A program made the translations under genes and the position numbers. Under the pieces are notes generated by a model. It ran no database searches, was not told the DNA's origin, and worked only from the letters and a program-made list of their open reading frames with translations. A stretch of 64,000 nt of DNA from Gordonia pseudamarae (GTDB lineage Bacteria > Actinomycetota > Actinomycetes > Mycobacteriales > Mycobacteriaceae), in the NCBI RefSeq assembly GCF_025273675.1, contig NZ_CP045809.1, positions 3,038,001 through 3,102,000 of the forward strand. Reading direction: 5' to 3'. This document shows positions 1 through 8,332 of the stretch, piece after piece (positions within the stretch are counted from its first letter, which is position 1; every line of letters begins with the position of its first letter).

Positions 1-630
1 CTCGGTGATACGGGCACTGACCTCCGAACTCACCGACCTGGCCAGGTACTCGAAGTCATTGGTGCTGTTGAGCTTTGCCAACAGATCGGCCTCGCTGATC
101 GATCCGCCCAGGGCCGAGGACACGCCCTTGGCGATCTCGGCCAGCCGCGTCTTCACCTCGGGCGCGGTCGAATCCTTGGCATGTGCGTCGGCGATGCTCT
201 TGCGGACCGCGTTGGGCAGGAACGTCAGCGACCGGGCCTCGTCGGTGTAGGCGATCGGTCGGCCGTTGCGATCGAGGATGGCCCCGCGCTTGGCCGACAG
301 GACCTGAGTGTATTCACGCTGCTGGGCGGCCTCGGCCGACAACGATCCGGCATCGATGACATGCACGAACACCATCCGCACGGCCACCACGATCACCGCG
401 AGGATGATGGCGGCTCCGGCGATCTTGGCGCGGAAGGCGAATCCTCCTGTGCCCGTGGAATCGTCGTCCGATCGCGGCCCGGCCGGTCCGCCCGTGCCCG
501 ACGCACCGCCGCGCGCGCGGGGTGCGGCGGGATCGGACCGGGCTTCCCGCCTGCCCGACAGCACGGCCGAACCACTGCCCCAGCCGCCGGCCGATCGGCT
601 ACCCGACCGATCAGAGGTGGTTCGTGTCAT
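1..630 (-). CDS. ftsI: Penicillin-binding protein FtsI/PbpB, N-terminal part (cut by window edge)
   Basis: Septal peptidoglycan transpeptidase that cross-links new wall at the division site. Only the first 210 residues are present; the gene runs out through position 1, so the catalytic transpeptidase domain is not visible. The ATG at 630 opens a long Ser/Gly/Arg-rich cytoplasmic segment of about 66 residues, then one membrane segment (about 70-92), then the start of the PBP dimerisation domain with the class B signature RGAILDRNG. It lies 21 nt after the ftsL-like gene, in the order mraZ-rsmH-ftsL-ftsI typical of the dcw cluster, which fixes the identity. Class B PBP is certain; FtsI rather than another class B PBP rests on position. 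Confidence 0.93.
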   Translation of the reverse strand, partial: MTRTTSDRSGSRSAGGWGSGSAVLSGRREARSDPAAPRARGGASGTGGPAGPRSDDDSTGTGGFAFRAKIAGAAIILAVIVVAVRMVFVHVIDAGSLSAEAAQQREYTQVLSAKRGAILDRNGRPIAYTDEARSLTFLPNAVRKSIADAHAKDSTAPEVKTRLAEIAKGVSSALGGSISEADLLAKLNSTNDFEYLARSVSSEVSARITE

Positions 631-651
631 GGTTGGCAATTGTCCATCGGT

Positions 652-1425
652 TTACCCCGACTGCCCCGAATTTCCGCCCGGCGGGTTGCTCACAGCCGTC
701 GGCAGAACGTTGGGCGCGAGGGTGGTGCCCGACGTCTCCGGCGTCCGGGTGGACGGCGAATTCGACTGTGCACCGGAGGAGTTGGTATCGGCCGCCGGGG
801 TCTGTGACGATGCGGACGGGTTGTCGTTGCCGTCCAGTCCGTTCGAGTCGTCGACCTTGGTCTTGTCGATCTTGTCGAGGGGGTCCTCGGTCTTGGCGGT
901 GTCGTTGATGGACGGCAGCGACCGCCCCTGCGCGGGCGACAGCTGCCCCACCACCCGGCGCGTTCCGTTGCCCTCGACGATCATCCGCGGCGGATTGTCC
1001 GACGGGATCATCCCGAGCTTGCCGGCCTTGTCCGAGAGCGCCGTCGCCGAATCTCCGGATTCGAAGGTCTGCTTGAGGGTATCCACCCGATCGGACAGGC
1101 TCTGATTCTCGTTGCGCGCCACGCCGAGGCGATAGGAGTCCTGCGCCGCCTTGGTCGACAGCCACAGACTCAGCCCCAGTCCCGCGACCAGCACGATCAC
1201 GATCGGAACCACGAAGGGGATGCGACGGACGCGGCCGGTGCGCGAGGCCGCCGCATCGCCACCGCGGGCGATCCGGCGGCTGCGACGGTCGATCGCACGC
1301 TGTGCCAGTGCCGACCTGCTCGCCCGCTCACCACCGGCCGTCCGGCCTGCCCTGCGGCCGGTCGTCGTGGTCGCCGCCGTGGCCGCACCCCGGGTTCTGG
1401 TCGCCTTGTCGTGCAGGAGGGTCAT
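652..1425 (-). CDS. FtsL-like septum formation protein
   Basis: Small bitopic membrane protein in the FtsL position between rsmH and ftsI. The 257 residues show a basic, Ala/Thr/Arg-rich cytoplasmic N-terminus (1-68), one membrane span (about 69-90) and a short coiled-coil-like stretch (about 92-125). The rest is a long Pro/Ser/Thr/Asn-rich extracytoplasmic tail with no recognisable domain. FtsL usually forms a complex with FtsB and FtsQ that activates FtsW-FtsI. Sequence conservation in this family is poor, so the name rests on topology and position (homologous place to Rv2164c). It starts 4 nt after the rsmH stop, so translation is probably coupled. The disordered tail is long for an FtsL. 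Confidence 0.8.
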   Translation of the reverse strand: MTLLHDKATRTRGAATAATTTTGRRAGRTAGGERASRSALAQRAIDRRSRRIARGGDAAASRTGRVRRIPFVVPIVIVLVAGLGLSLWLSTKAAQDSYRLGVARNENQSLSDRVDTLKQTFESGDSATALSDKAGKLGMIPSDNPPRMIVEGNGTRRVVGQLSPAQGRSLPSINDTAKTEDPLDKIDKTKVDDSNGLDGNDNPSASSQTPAADTNSSGAQSNSPSTRTPETSGTTLAPNVLPTAVSNPPGGNSGQSG

Positions 1426-1429
1426 AGGG

Positions 1430-2425
1430 TCAGCCCTTCTCCTCGATTCGCTCGATCACCCGGACACGTACCGGGGCCGAACGTGGATTGGTGTGCAGTT
1501 CGTCATCGTCCGGTCGGACCGCACCGCGCGTGATGAGCGCGAACTCCGGTCCGCTGCCCGGCAATTCGACGGGCAACCCGGGCGGGGTGCGCGAGGCCGT
1601 CCGCACGGCGAACTCACGCTTGACGATCTTGTCCTCGAGCGACTGATAGCTCATCACCGCGACCCGGCCGCCGACACGCACCAGGTCCAGAGCCGCCGGC
1701 AACGCCTCCGACAATGCGGCGAGCTCACTGTTGACCTCGATCCGCAACGCCTGGAACGTCCGCTTGGCCGGATGCCCGCCCGTCCGCCGGGTGGCCGCGG
1801 GAATCGTCTCGTACAGCAGCGCGACGAGCCTGGCGCTGTTGGTGAACGGTTCGCGTTCCCGCTCACGCAGCACCGCCGAGGCTATCTTTCCGGCGAAGCG
1901 CTCCTCGCCGTACTCGTGCAGGACGCGGGCGAGTTCACCGTGGGAGTAGGTGTTCAGGATGTCGGCGGCGGTGAGCGTGCCGGACGGATCCATCCGCATG
2001 TCCAGCGGGGCGTCGACGGCGTAGGCGAACCCCCGGTCCGGTCGGTCGAGTTGCATCGACGACACGCCCAGATCGAACAGCGCGGCGTCGATCCGGGTGT
2101 GTCCGCCGGCCGCGACCACCTCGGGCAGTTCGTCGAATCGCGCGTGGTGGAAGGAGATCCGGTCACCGAAGTCGGCCAGCCGGGCACGGGCGATCGCCAG
2201 CGCCGACTCGTCGCGGTCGATGCCGATCACCGTGACGTGGGGATAGGTGCGCAGGGCGAGTTCGGCATGTCCCCCGGCGCCGAGGGTCGCGTCGACAAGG
2301 ACCGGTGACGAGTCCGAACCGGCTCCACCCACGGGCAGCGCCGGTCCCAGCAGGTCGATCATCTGCTGGACCATCACCGGGACGTGACCGTGGTCCGCGG
2401 ACGGGTGTGGAGGCTGATCGGTCAT
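1430..2425 (-). CDS. rsmH: 16S rRNA (cytosine(1402)-N4)-methyltransferase RsmH
   Basis: Methylates N4 of C1402 in the decoding centre of 16S rRNA, using S-adenosylmethionine. The 331-residue protein has the usual MraW layout: an N-terminal HVPVM segment, a SAM-binding motif [11 protein letters not shown] near residue 45, the GIDRDESAL acidic loop, and the [11 protein letters not shown] motif characteristic of the family. Length is normal. The ATG at 2425 follows a GAAGGGGG purine run that could serve as ribosome binding site. It is the second gene of the mraZ-rsmH-ftsL-ftsI cluster, with about 250 nt of apparently non-coding sequence between it and mraZ. Confidence 0.97.
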   Translation of the reverse strand: MTDQPPHPSADHGHVPVMVQQMIDLLGPALPVGGAGSDSSPVLVDATLGAGGHAELALRTYPHVTVIGIDRDESALAIARARLADFGDRISFHHARFDELPEVVAAGGHTRIDAALFDLGVSSMQLDRPDRGFAYAVDAPLDMRMDPSGTLTAADILNTYSHGELARVLHEYGEERFAGKIASAVLREREREPFTNSARLVALLYETIPAATRRTGGHPAKRTFQALRIEVNSELAALSEALPAALDLVRVGGRVAVMSYQSLEDKIVKREFAVRTASRTPPGLPVELPGSGPEFALITRGAVRPDDDELHTNPRSAPVRVRVIERIEEKG

Positions 2426-2673
2426 TCGGCGCCCCCTTCGGCCTTACCGGAATCGGATCTCGTGGGCACGGTCGAGGGCAGGCCGCGGACACAGGGCGCC
2501 GCGAACGTCCGCGTGATGTGTTCTCGACGAGGGGCCCGGCGCGAAGAGGTCTCGGTCCGGACACGCACCTGGCGTTGGGGAAGTACGCCAGGGTCGCTCC
2601 GGGCCGAGGCCTCACCGCACCGGCAGACCCTGCCCAGTCGGTGACACCTATTCGTGATGTGCGGGTGAGCCGA

Positions 2674-3114
2674 CTACAACAGTGAATCCAGCGCCGCGGA
2701 GTTTGCGGCCGAGAAGTTCTCTTCGTGTTGTCCTTGGTAGTTGTTCCATGTGTGGGCATCCCAGATCTCCAGATGATCGAAACCACCGATCACCACGCAT
2801 TCCTTCACCAGGCCGGCATACTCCCGATGACCGGCGGACAGCGAGATCCGCCCTTGGGCATCGGGACGTTGCTCATCGGAACTGGCGAAGAAGTAGCGCT
2901 GGAAGGCTCTGGCCTCAGGATCGTTTCGCGATGCTTCCCGCAGTCGGTCCGCGACGATGTCGAAGTCCTCCAGCCGGTACACCGACAGGCTGCGGTCCTG
3001 GCCTCGTGTGACCATCACCCCTCCTGCCAGTGCTTCGCGAAACTTTGCCGGCAACGTCAGTCGCCCCTTGTCGTCCATCTTTGGCGTGTAGGTGCCGACA
3101 AGTCGCGCAGACAT
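2674..3114 (-). CDS. mraZ: Transcriptional regulator MraZ
   Basis: Ring-forming DNA-binding protein that represses its own dcw operon by binding repeated TGGGG-type boxes. The 146 residues carry two SpoVT/AbrB-like swapped-hairpin domains, the first with the [14 protein letters not shown] motif (about 17-30) and the second with [14 protein letters not shown]. The second usually reads more like LPxxLRxYA, so it is slightly diverged. It begins with ATG at 3114. GTGGGG boxes on the same strand lie about 70-95 nt upstream, fitting autoregulation. The 3' end is followed by about 250 nt before rsmH. Confidence 0.96.
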   Translation of the reverse strand: MSARLVGTYTPKMDDKGRLTLPAKFREALAGGVMVTRGQDRSLSVYRLEDFDIVADRLREASRNDPEARAFQRYFFASSDEQRPDAQGRISLSAGHREYAGLVKECVVIGGFDHLEIWDAHTWNNYQGQHEENFSAANSAALDSLL

Positions 3115-3181
3115 GCCGCCTCCTCACACACCCACCAAGTTCGGGCAACAAGGTCACTCGTGCTCGGTAGCTGCCACTGTA

Positions 3182-3220
3182 CCCCACTTTGCCCCACTTT
3201 CCACCCCGCTGACCCCCCGT
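3182..3220 (-). promoter_or_regulatory. Putative MraZ operator, minus-strand boxes
   Basis: Read on the minus strand, hexamers GTGGGG (3182-3187), GTGGGG (3192-3197) and GCGGGG (3204-3209), plus a G-run at 3213-3218, lie 70-100 nt before the mraZ start. The first two are exactly 10 bp apart, one helical turn, as expected for MraZ boxes. No clear -10 or -35 could be assigned. Confidence 0.75.
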
Positions 3221-3379
3221 TCCGCCTCCACCGATCAGAAACTCGCAGTTCAGGGCGGCAAAATGTAGCCCTCGACAGCGACACGCCGATGACGAAAATT
3301 CCGATACAGGTGTGGTGAATGTGTCTAGAGGGCTGAAAGTGACACCGAAATCGCCTTGATTGCCCGTCCTATCGGCCAG

Positions 3380-3432
3380 GTGGGGAGAAGTGGGGCGTTT
3401 CAGTGGGGCGGGGTGGGGAATGCCGGGTGGGG
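3380..3432 (+). promoter_or_regulatory. Second cluster of five GTGGGG boxes, opposite orientation
   Basis: Five perfect GTGGGG hexamers on the plus strand at 3380, 3390, 3403, 3413 and 3427 (spacings 10, 13, 10 and 14). This is the same hexamer as in the mraZ operator but inverted and about 170 bp further upstream. They lie between mraZ and the end of the DUF3040 gene. The nearest gene pointing right is about 1.6 kb away, so they most likely act on mraZ from a distance. Confidence 0.6.
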
Positions 3433-3457
3433 CGGGAGACCTCGATGGAACGCCGAA

Positions 3458-3498
3458 CGGCGAGAGCCGCACATCCGGTGGATGTGCGGCTCTCGCCG
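3458..3498. terminator. Strong 19-bp hairpin after the DUF3040 gene
   Basis: Perfect inverted repeat: arms 3458-3476 and 3480-3498 with a 3-nt GGT loop. It starts 28 nt past the DUF3040 stop (3526) and insulates that gene from the mraZ promoter region. No T-run follows on either strand, as is common for actinobacterial terminators. Confidence 0.75.
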
Positions 3499-3525
3499 AC
3501 GTTATGTATGCGCTCACCGCGCAGG

Positions 3526-3933
3526 CTAGTCCTGTTCGAACCGCCGGTTGAAGCGTTCTTCCATGCGATCGGAAAGACTTCGCTTGGCCGGACTCGCGGA
3601 CCTGGCTCCTCCGGCATTCGTGTCCGTGGCCGCACCTGCCGCACCACGAGTGGGCCGAGCTCCTCCCCATAGTGCGAGGAGACCGCCACTGAACATGACG
3701 AGGAAGCCGATGAGGCTGACGATGGGGAAACCACCGATCTTGAGGCCGATCGCGAGGCCTCCGACAAGCAGGACGAGGCCGATCACGAAAACGGCGAACG
3801 CTTGCAGTCGACGTCGTCCGTCGGCCTTTCCGAGCCGTCGGCTCTTGACGCTCGACGCGAACTTCGGGTCTTCGGCATACAGAGCGTTCTCGATCTCTTC
3901 GAGCATCCGCTGCTCGTGCTCCGAGAGTGGCAC
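3526..3933 (-). CDS. DUF3040 family membrane protein
   Basis: Small membrane protein of unknown function, equivalent in position to Rv2169c next to mraZ. The 135 residues start with the family hallmark PLSEHEQRMLEEIE, then a short linker, two membrane spans (about 44-62 and 68-90) and a polar tail rich in Ala/Gly. The GTG start at 3933 has a good AAGGAGGG ribosome binding site about 6 nt upstream. The neighbouring mraZ cluster suggests an envelope role, but nothing in the sequence proves it. Confidence 0.9.
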   Translation of the reverse strand: MPLSEHEQRMLEEIENALYAEDPKFASSVKSRRLGKADGRRRLQAFAVFVIGLVLLVGGLAIGLKIGGFPIVSLIGFLVMFSGGLLALWGGARPTRGAAGAATDTNAGGARSASPAKRSLSDRMEERFNRRFEQD

Positions 3934-4198
3934 CGACCCTCCTTACTCCTGCTGATCGTCCGTCACAGCTGCCGCGGGACGAATTACCGTTGCCGCGCCC
4001 TGGCGTACGCAGCCCTACTGTTCATGATACGAGGTGAAGGCCCCCGCGACCACCAGTACATCAGACGTATTCATCGACACCCGGAGCACGCACCCATCGC
4101 GCGGTGCCGATGCCGATCACGGCAGAGCCGACGATCATGACGGAACCACAGATCGAGTGTAACGGGCAGGGACGAAACCGACTGATGTAACACGGTTG

Positions 4199-4657
4199 TC
4201 ATGCAGTATATATGCCCGCGGGCCGTTGATGCGCCAGCTTGCCCTGCTCGTATGCCACAACGAGACTTTCGGCCCTGTCGAGCAGATCGAGCAGCTCGCC
4301 CCTGAGCGCATGGAGATCGCCGGGCGGGACGGTCCGCGTAAGCCCCGCTTCGATGTTCATCCGCGTGGATGACCTCTCGTCCATGCGCCGCGCGGACTCG
4401 GCGAGTTCCGGGATCAGCAGGCCGATCCGCTTCCACGCACTCCGCGAACCGCGCCGCGAGCGGACCGGGATCACCCGGGGCTCGTACACCGCCAGGGCCG
4501 CCCCCGCCGCGCGCAGAGCCGCCAGGTAATACTGCCGGAACCGTTCGGCATCGTCAGGCACGCCGTCGGCGTTGTCGCGAAGCACGTGCGCCCGCTCGAG
4601 CATGCCTCGCGCACGATCGACGATCACGGGGTCGATGACCACCTGCCGACCAGTCAT
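4199..4657 (-). CDS. HEPN-like SAV_6107 family protein
   Basis: Predicted 152-residue, mostly alpha-helical cytoplasmic protein with no membrane span. It resembles the SAV_6107-type HEPN proteins often found beside the GNAT/lppM genes in Mycobacteriales; this is recognition from memory and not certain. HEPN domains often bind or cut RNA, but the usual RxxxxH catalytic motif is not evident here, so no activity is claimed. The ATG at 4657 is chosen because GGGAGG lies about 7 nt upstream; a GTG two codons earlier overlaps that site. Confidence 0.75.
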   Translation of the reverse strand: MTGRQVVIDPVIVDRARGMLERAHVLRDNADGVPDDAERFRQYYLAALRAAGAALAVYEPRVIPVRSRRGSRSAWKRIGLLIPELAESARRMDERSSTRMNIEAGLTRTVPPGDLHALRGELLDLLDRAESLVVAYEQGKLAHQRPAGIYTA

Positions 4658-5059
4658 GTCCACACCTCCCTCGATACCGAACCGGCACGATCGGCGTTCA
4701 ACCGCCGACGCAAGGCCATCGTCGCTCCGGGGGTACGACATTCCGACCGCGAAAGCACTCCGACCGCGAAAGCACTCCGGCCGGGAACGCCATGACCGGT
4801 CGCCGCACCGGCGCGACGCCGGGGTGCGGTGCGGGGATGCGCGCTTCCCTCGCCCATCGCCGCACCGCACGCCACGTTCACCGCGCACGTGGTCGGCCTT
4901 GCGGCCGGCGCACCTGCGCGCGGTGATGTCGAGGAGTTGATGTGCGGCTTGCGGAGGCCAGGACATCGAACATCCGTTCGACGTATTCAATAATAGCCAG
5001 ACATCCGCACGTCGGCAAGGCGTGGCGGCAACGATCAGACCGGAGAGGACGCCCACACC
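4658..5059. other. Intergenic region with GC-rich repeats
   Basis: Divergent spacer of about 400 bp with no supported gene. It holds a direct repeat of 18 bp (first copy from about 4742, second from about 4760). GC-rich inverted segments with the arms CCGCACCG and CGGTGCGG follow around 4800-4870. An AT-rich stretch near 4980-4995 (ATTCAATAATAG) is a plausible -10 region for the acetyltransferase gene, about 65 nt before its start. Confidence 0.5.
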
Positions 5060-5731
5060 GTGACGATCCGTCTCGTCGACCTTCTCGGGCAGGATTCCCG
5101 GATCTGGCTCGACCCCGCTCTCGACGTGTACGTCACCGCCATGAACTACCCGGGCGGGACCCAGGCGCACCGCGCACCGCTGTGGCGCGAACACATCACC
5201 CGGCCGGGCTGGCGGGCCGTCGGAGCCGTCGCACGCGTCGGCCACCGGGACGCTTCGGCCCCGTGGGCCGCCGCGCGGCGGCTGGCCCCGCCCGTCGCAC
5301 TCGCCGAGGACGAACTCCTGGTCGGCATCGCCTACGGTTACCGCGGCGCGCCCGACCAGTGGTGGAACCAGCAGTTGCGGTACGGACTGCGGCATGCGGG
5401 AGCCCCCGGCGACTACATCGAACGGGTCACCGCCGACTACTTCGAGCTGACCGAACTCCACGTGCACCCCACCGCGCAGGGCCGGGGCATCGGCCGCCAT
5501 CTGCTCACCCGGCTACTGGCCGACCGACCCGAGGCATCGGTCCTGCTGTCCACCCCGGAGAACCCTGCGGGCCCCAATCGGGCGTGGTCACTGTACCGGC
5601 GGATGGGCTTTGCCGACGTCCTGCGGCATTTCACCTTCGCCGGCGACCCGCGGCCGTTCGCCTTCCTCGGCAGACCGTTGCCCCTACCGTTGCCGCCGGT
5701 GGAGGCGGCGGTGGCGACCGACCGGCGATGA
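5060..5731 (+). CDS. GNAT family N-acetyltransferase
   Basis: Transfers an acetyl group from acetyl-CoA to an amine; the substrate cannot be read from sequence. The 223 residues end in a GNAT fold with beta-4/motif A ELHVHPTAQGRGIGRHLL (about 132-149), whose Q-x-x-G-x-G core binds CoA pyrophosphate. The later SLYRRMGF segment is typical of motif B. It occupies the place of Rv2170, for which lysine acetylation of isocitrate lyase has been reported. The GTG start at 5060 is preceded by GGAGAGG about 10 nt upstream. Transcribed away from the HEPN-like gene. Confidence 0.88.
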   Translation: MTIRLVDLLGQDSRIWLDPALDVYVTAMNYPGGTQAHRAPLWREHITRPGWRAVGAVARVGHRDASAPWAAARRLAPPVALAEDELLVGIAYGYRGAPDQWWNQQLRYGLRHAGAPGDYIERVTADYFELTELHVHPTAQGRGIGRHLLTRLLADRPEASVLLSTPENPAGPNRAWSLYRRMGFADVLRHFTFAGDPRPFAFLGRPLPLPLPPVEAAVATDRR

Positions 5732-5771
5732 CCCCGGGCAGGCACTTACCCGGCACCCGTCGGCCCGATAG

Positions 5772-5790
5772 CTAGGTAATGCTAGCCTCA
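5772..5790. promoter_or_regulatory. Candidate DtxR/IdeR iron box
   Basis: A 19-bp near-palindrome matching 14 of 19 positions of the IdeR consensus as I recall it (TTAGGTTAGGCTAACCTAA). It lies 98 nt before the preferred start of the lipoprotein at 5888 and 62 nt before the alternative start at 5852, where iron-dependent repressors usually bind. Confidence 0.5.
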
Positions 5791-5887
5791 CTTGTTGTTC
5801 CCGCATGCCCCCAGCTCCACCCCGAGCGTTCATGAAAGACGGTCGAAACCGATGCCTGGTGAGATCACATCGCTTCGAGCCACGTCG

Positions 5888-6664
5888 ATGTCGCGTCGTC
5901 GCCGACAGGTCGCCGTATGTGCCCTTGCCGTGACCGCACTCGGTGCCGGTGTGCTGACAGGATGCTCGGACGAGACCGACGCCATCCCCAACCCGGTCGA
6001 CAAGCGGATCAGCGCGAGCAACGACGGTACCGACTTCGAGCCGTGCACCGGACTCAACGCCGCCGGTGTGCGCGACCTCGGATTCGATTCGAGGACATGG
6101 ACCGATGTCTCCATGAGTGGTGCGGGACCTCGCGGTTGCCGGGCCACCAACGAGAAGGAAACCCTGACGCTCCTGGTGCTCGATGCCGCGCCACAGGTGC
6201 TCTACCCGCGGACCATCGCCGAATGGGTCGGCAACGATCAGGGCTCCAACGTCGACAAGTACCGCTTCCTCAACGCGGACGCGTGCGCCGCCGTCACCTA
6301 CTCCGACGACTCGGTGGTCGTCGCGGCGGTCTCCAACGATGATCAGCAGGCCGCTGAGCCCCGGGACCCCAAATGCGGCAAGGCCGTCTCTGCCGTCCGG
6401 ACCGTGCTGGGCAAACTCAACCCGCCCACGGTCAAGCCGAAGTTCGACGTCACCTCCGCCGACACGCGCGACCTGGGATACACCTACGCACTGCAGGTGG
6501 GACGACTGCCCAGGCCGATCCGGACACAGGTCGCCGACATCGTCGACGGCACCGGACGGATCAGGCCCCACGTGGACATGCTCGCCAACGCCTCCGACGC
6601 CGACGCGGCCGACCCCGACGAGCAGATCGCGTTGATCGAGAAATCGCTCACCGAGCCGGAATGA
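5888..6664 (+). CDS. Lipoprotein, DUF3558-like
   Basis: Predicted exported lipoprotein of 258 residues. With the start at 5888 it has an Arg-rich n-region, a hydrophobic core and lipobox VLTGC with the lipidated cysteine at residue 26. An earlier in-frame ATG at 5852 would give a longer n-region and cannot be excluded. The mature part carries pairs of cysteines (FEPC, GPRGCRA, DACAAV, DPKCGK) in the pattern of DUF3558 lipoproteins of mycolic-acid bacteria. A possible iron box precedes it, so expression may respond to iron. It ends 9 nt before the convergent phosphodiesterase gene. It does not resemble lppM, which follows at 7487. Confidence 0.8.
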   Translation: MSRRRRQVAVCALAVTALGAGVLTGCSDETDAIPNPVDKRISASNDGTDFEPCTGLNAAGVRDLGFDSRTWTDVSMSGAGPRGCRATNEKETLTLLVLDAAPQVLYPRTIAEWVGNDQGSNVDKYRFLNADACAAVTYSDDSVVVAAVSNDDQQAAEPRDPKCGKAVSAVRTVLGKLNPPTVKPKFDVTSADTRDLGYTYALQVGRLPRPIRTQVADIVDGTGRIRPHVDMLANASDADAADPDEQIALIEKSLTEPE

Positions 6665-6673
6665 TCGCCGGTA

Positions 6674-7384
6674 TCATCGGAGGATCTCCGTGGCCATGCC
6701 GATGTCATCGGTGTAGACCGCATCCAAGCCCAATTCCACGGCACGGGCCAGTCGTACGGGATCGTTGAGCAACGATCCGAAGGCCGCGACCCCGCGTGCG
6801 TGTGCGGCGGCCACGCCGTGGGCCGTCCATGCCTCCGGCGGCGAGTTCTGCGCATCGATCCGGTCCGCGGCCAGCGAGTCCAGGTACTTCTCGTGGTCGA
6901 AGCCGGGCGCCTCACGGGTCGTCGCGGTCGCCTCGTGCACCAGCCGAACCGCGGGTTCCCGGGCGCGGACGGCCCGCAGCAGGTTCAGGTCCTCATGCAC
7001 CAGCCACAGGCGCTCCACCGCGCCCGCCGCGCGCGCCACCTCGATCGCGGGCAGCGCCGCACCCGCCACCTTCACGTCGACACTCAGGTCAAAATCGGTG
7101 CCGAACACGCGATAGAGATCAGCCATCCGCAGCACCCCGACGGTGCCGAGGGCATCGGCCGAGAGCACGGCCGGCACCACCGGGACCGTGCCGATCACCG
7201 TGAACACGTCGTGGATCAGCACCGGATCGCCGTCCCTCGAGAGCCGGATGTCGGATTCCAGGTCCACACCCGCGCGCAATGCCCGCGCGAAAGCGGGCGG
7301 TGAGTTCTCCCGACCGCCGTGATCGGAGCCACCCCGATGCGCGAACACACGTGCCACAGCCGACGATGCTGCCAGCACCGCCAC
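6674..7384 (-). CDS. Glycerophosphodiester phosphodiesterase family protein
   Basis: Hydrolyses glycerophosphodiesters to glycerol-3-phosphate and an alcohol, recycling phospholipid head groups. The roughly 236-residue protein has the family's N-terminal FAHRGG with catalytic His, then ENSPPAF and a VDLESDIRLSRDG segment supplying the acidic metal ligands. The next motif, VLIHD, contains the second catalytic His. It ends with the usual G-x-DAVYTDD. There is no export signal with this start, so it is probably cytoplasmic. The start is uncertain: GTG codons at 7384, 7378 and 7348 are all in frame, none with a clear ribosome binding site. Divergent from lppM with about 100 nt between. Confidence 0.87.
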   Translation of the reverse strand: MAVLAASSAVARVFAHRGGSDHGGRENSPPAFARALRAGVDLESDIRLSRDGDPVLIHDVFTVIGTVPVVPAVLSADALGTVGVLRMADLYRVFGTDFDLSVDVKVAGAALPAIEVARAAGAVERLWLVHEDLNLLRAVRAREPAVRLVHEATATTREAPGFDHEKYLDSLAADRIDAQNSPPEAWTAHGVAAAHARGVAAFGSLLNDPVRLARAVELGLDAVYTDDIGMATEILR

Positions 7385-7486
7385 GACGGCGCAATGACCG
7401 CCCCGCGCCTCTTCCGCTCGCCCGGGCACACAAAACCGGTGCGGCGCACGGTACGCCGGTGGTGGCACATCTGGCACGATGATCGG

Positions 7487-8320
7487 GTGCACTCGTCCTC
7501 CGGTCCCGTCACCACACCCCGTGTCACCGTCGGCCGTTCGGGGTTCAGGCCCTCGGTGTCCAGGCCCTCGGTGGCACTGCTCGCGCTCGCCGCGCTGATG
7601 CTGTGCTCGCCCCTGCTGACCGGCTGTCTGGAGCGTTCCACCACCGTCGGAGACCGGTTCTCCGGATCCATCGTGGCCGCCTCGTCGCCCGACAATCCGG
7701 CGGGCACGCCCCAGTTCGACATTCCCGATTCGATGACCGACCAGGTCAGCGTGTCCGAGTTCACCCAGGAACCCGAGCAGAACACCACCACAGCACCGTC
7801 CGCCGACGGCGACAAGAACCCGGCGGCACGGCTGCGGCTGGCCGGCACCACGGCATCGTTCGCCGACCTGACCATGGGACAACTGGCCCAGCTCGGCGAT
7901 GTCATCGCCGACTCGTTCGGCGACACGGGCGTCAGCGTGGATCTGTCGGCGACCCGCCGCGATGACATCGTGCGTTTCCGGGGCGCGGCCGACCTGACAG
8001 GTCTGCTGACCAACCGCGACTATCTGGAGGTCAATATCACCTTCGGCGGGCCGATCAGCGCCACCAACGGGGAACAGATCAGCGACACCTCGGTGTCCTG
8101 GTCCCCGACCATGGGCAAGGGCGCCGATTTCACCGCGGACGCCGAATACGCGGACCCGGCCACCGCGGCACTGCCGAGCTGGTCGGTGTTCTTCGGCGCC
8201 ATCTGTCTGCTCGCCGTCGGTGCGGTGATCGTGCTCGCCTACCAGTCGAAAAGCACCGCCCCGCGTCCCGGCAGGCCGGCGCCGCCCTCCGGAAAATCGA
8301 TCGGATCACGTACCCGATAG
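7487..8320 (+). CDS. lppM: Lipoprotein LppM
   Basis: Envelope lipoprotein matching Rv2171 in position and layout. Its 277 residues comprise a signal peptide with lipobox LLTGC (Cys47 from the GTG at 7487), a beta-rich extracytoplasmic domain of the DUF3153 type, one C-terminal membrane span (about 233-253) and a short basic tail. In M. tuberculosis LppM has been linked to envelope composition and macrophage entry; here function is inferred only by homology. A start further upstream is possible, but the segment before 7487 is not signal-like. BenE follows after 12 nt, suggesting cotranscription. Confidence 0.88.
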   Translation: MHSSSGPVTTPRVTVGRSGFRPSVSRPSVALLALAALMLCSPLLTGCLERSTTVGDRFSGSIVAASSPDNPAGTPQFDIPDSMTDQVSVSEFTQEPEQNTTTAPSADGDKNPAARLRLAGTTASFADLTMGQLAQLGDVIADSFGDTGVSVDLSATRRDDIVRFRGAADLTGLLTNRDYLEVNITFGGPISATNGEQISDTSVSWSPTMGKGADFTADAEYADPATAALPSWSVFFGAICLLAVGAVIVLAYQSKSTAPRPGRPAPPSGKSIGSRTR

Positions 8321-8332
8321 CCGGGCCGCCCG

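Noticed and set aside
1151..2308. Long plus-strand open frame opposite rsmH
   Set aside because: It is the antisense of rsmH and the ftsL-like gene. Its Arg/Gly/His-rich translation has no domain, while the minus strand shows complete RsmH motifs.
2426..2673. Possible small gene between mraZ and rsmH
   Set aside because: Frames here are only continuations of neighbouring shadows. No start with a ribosome binding site or recognisable protein; treated as intergenic.
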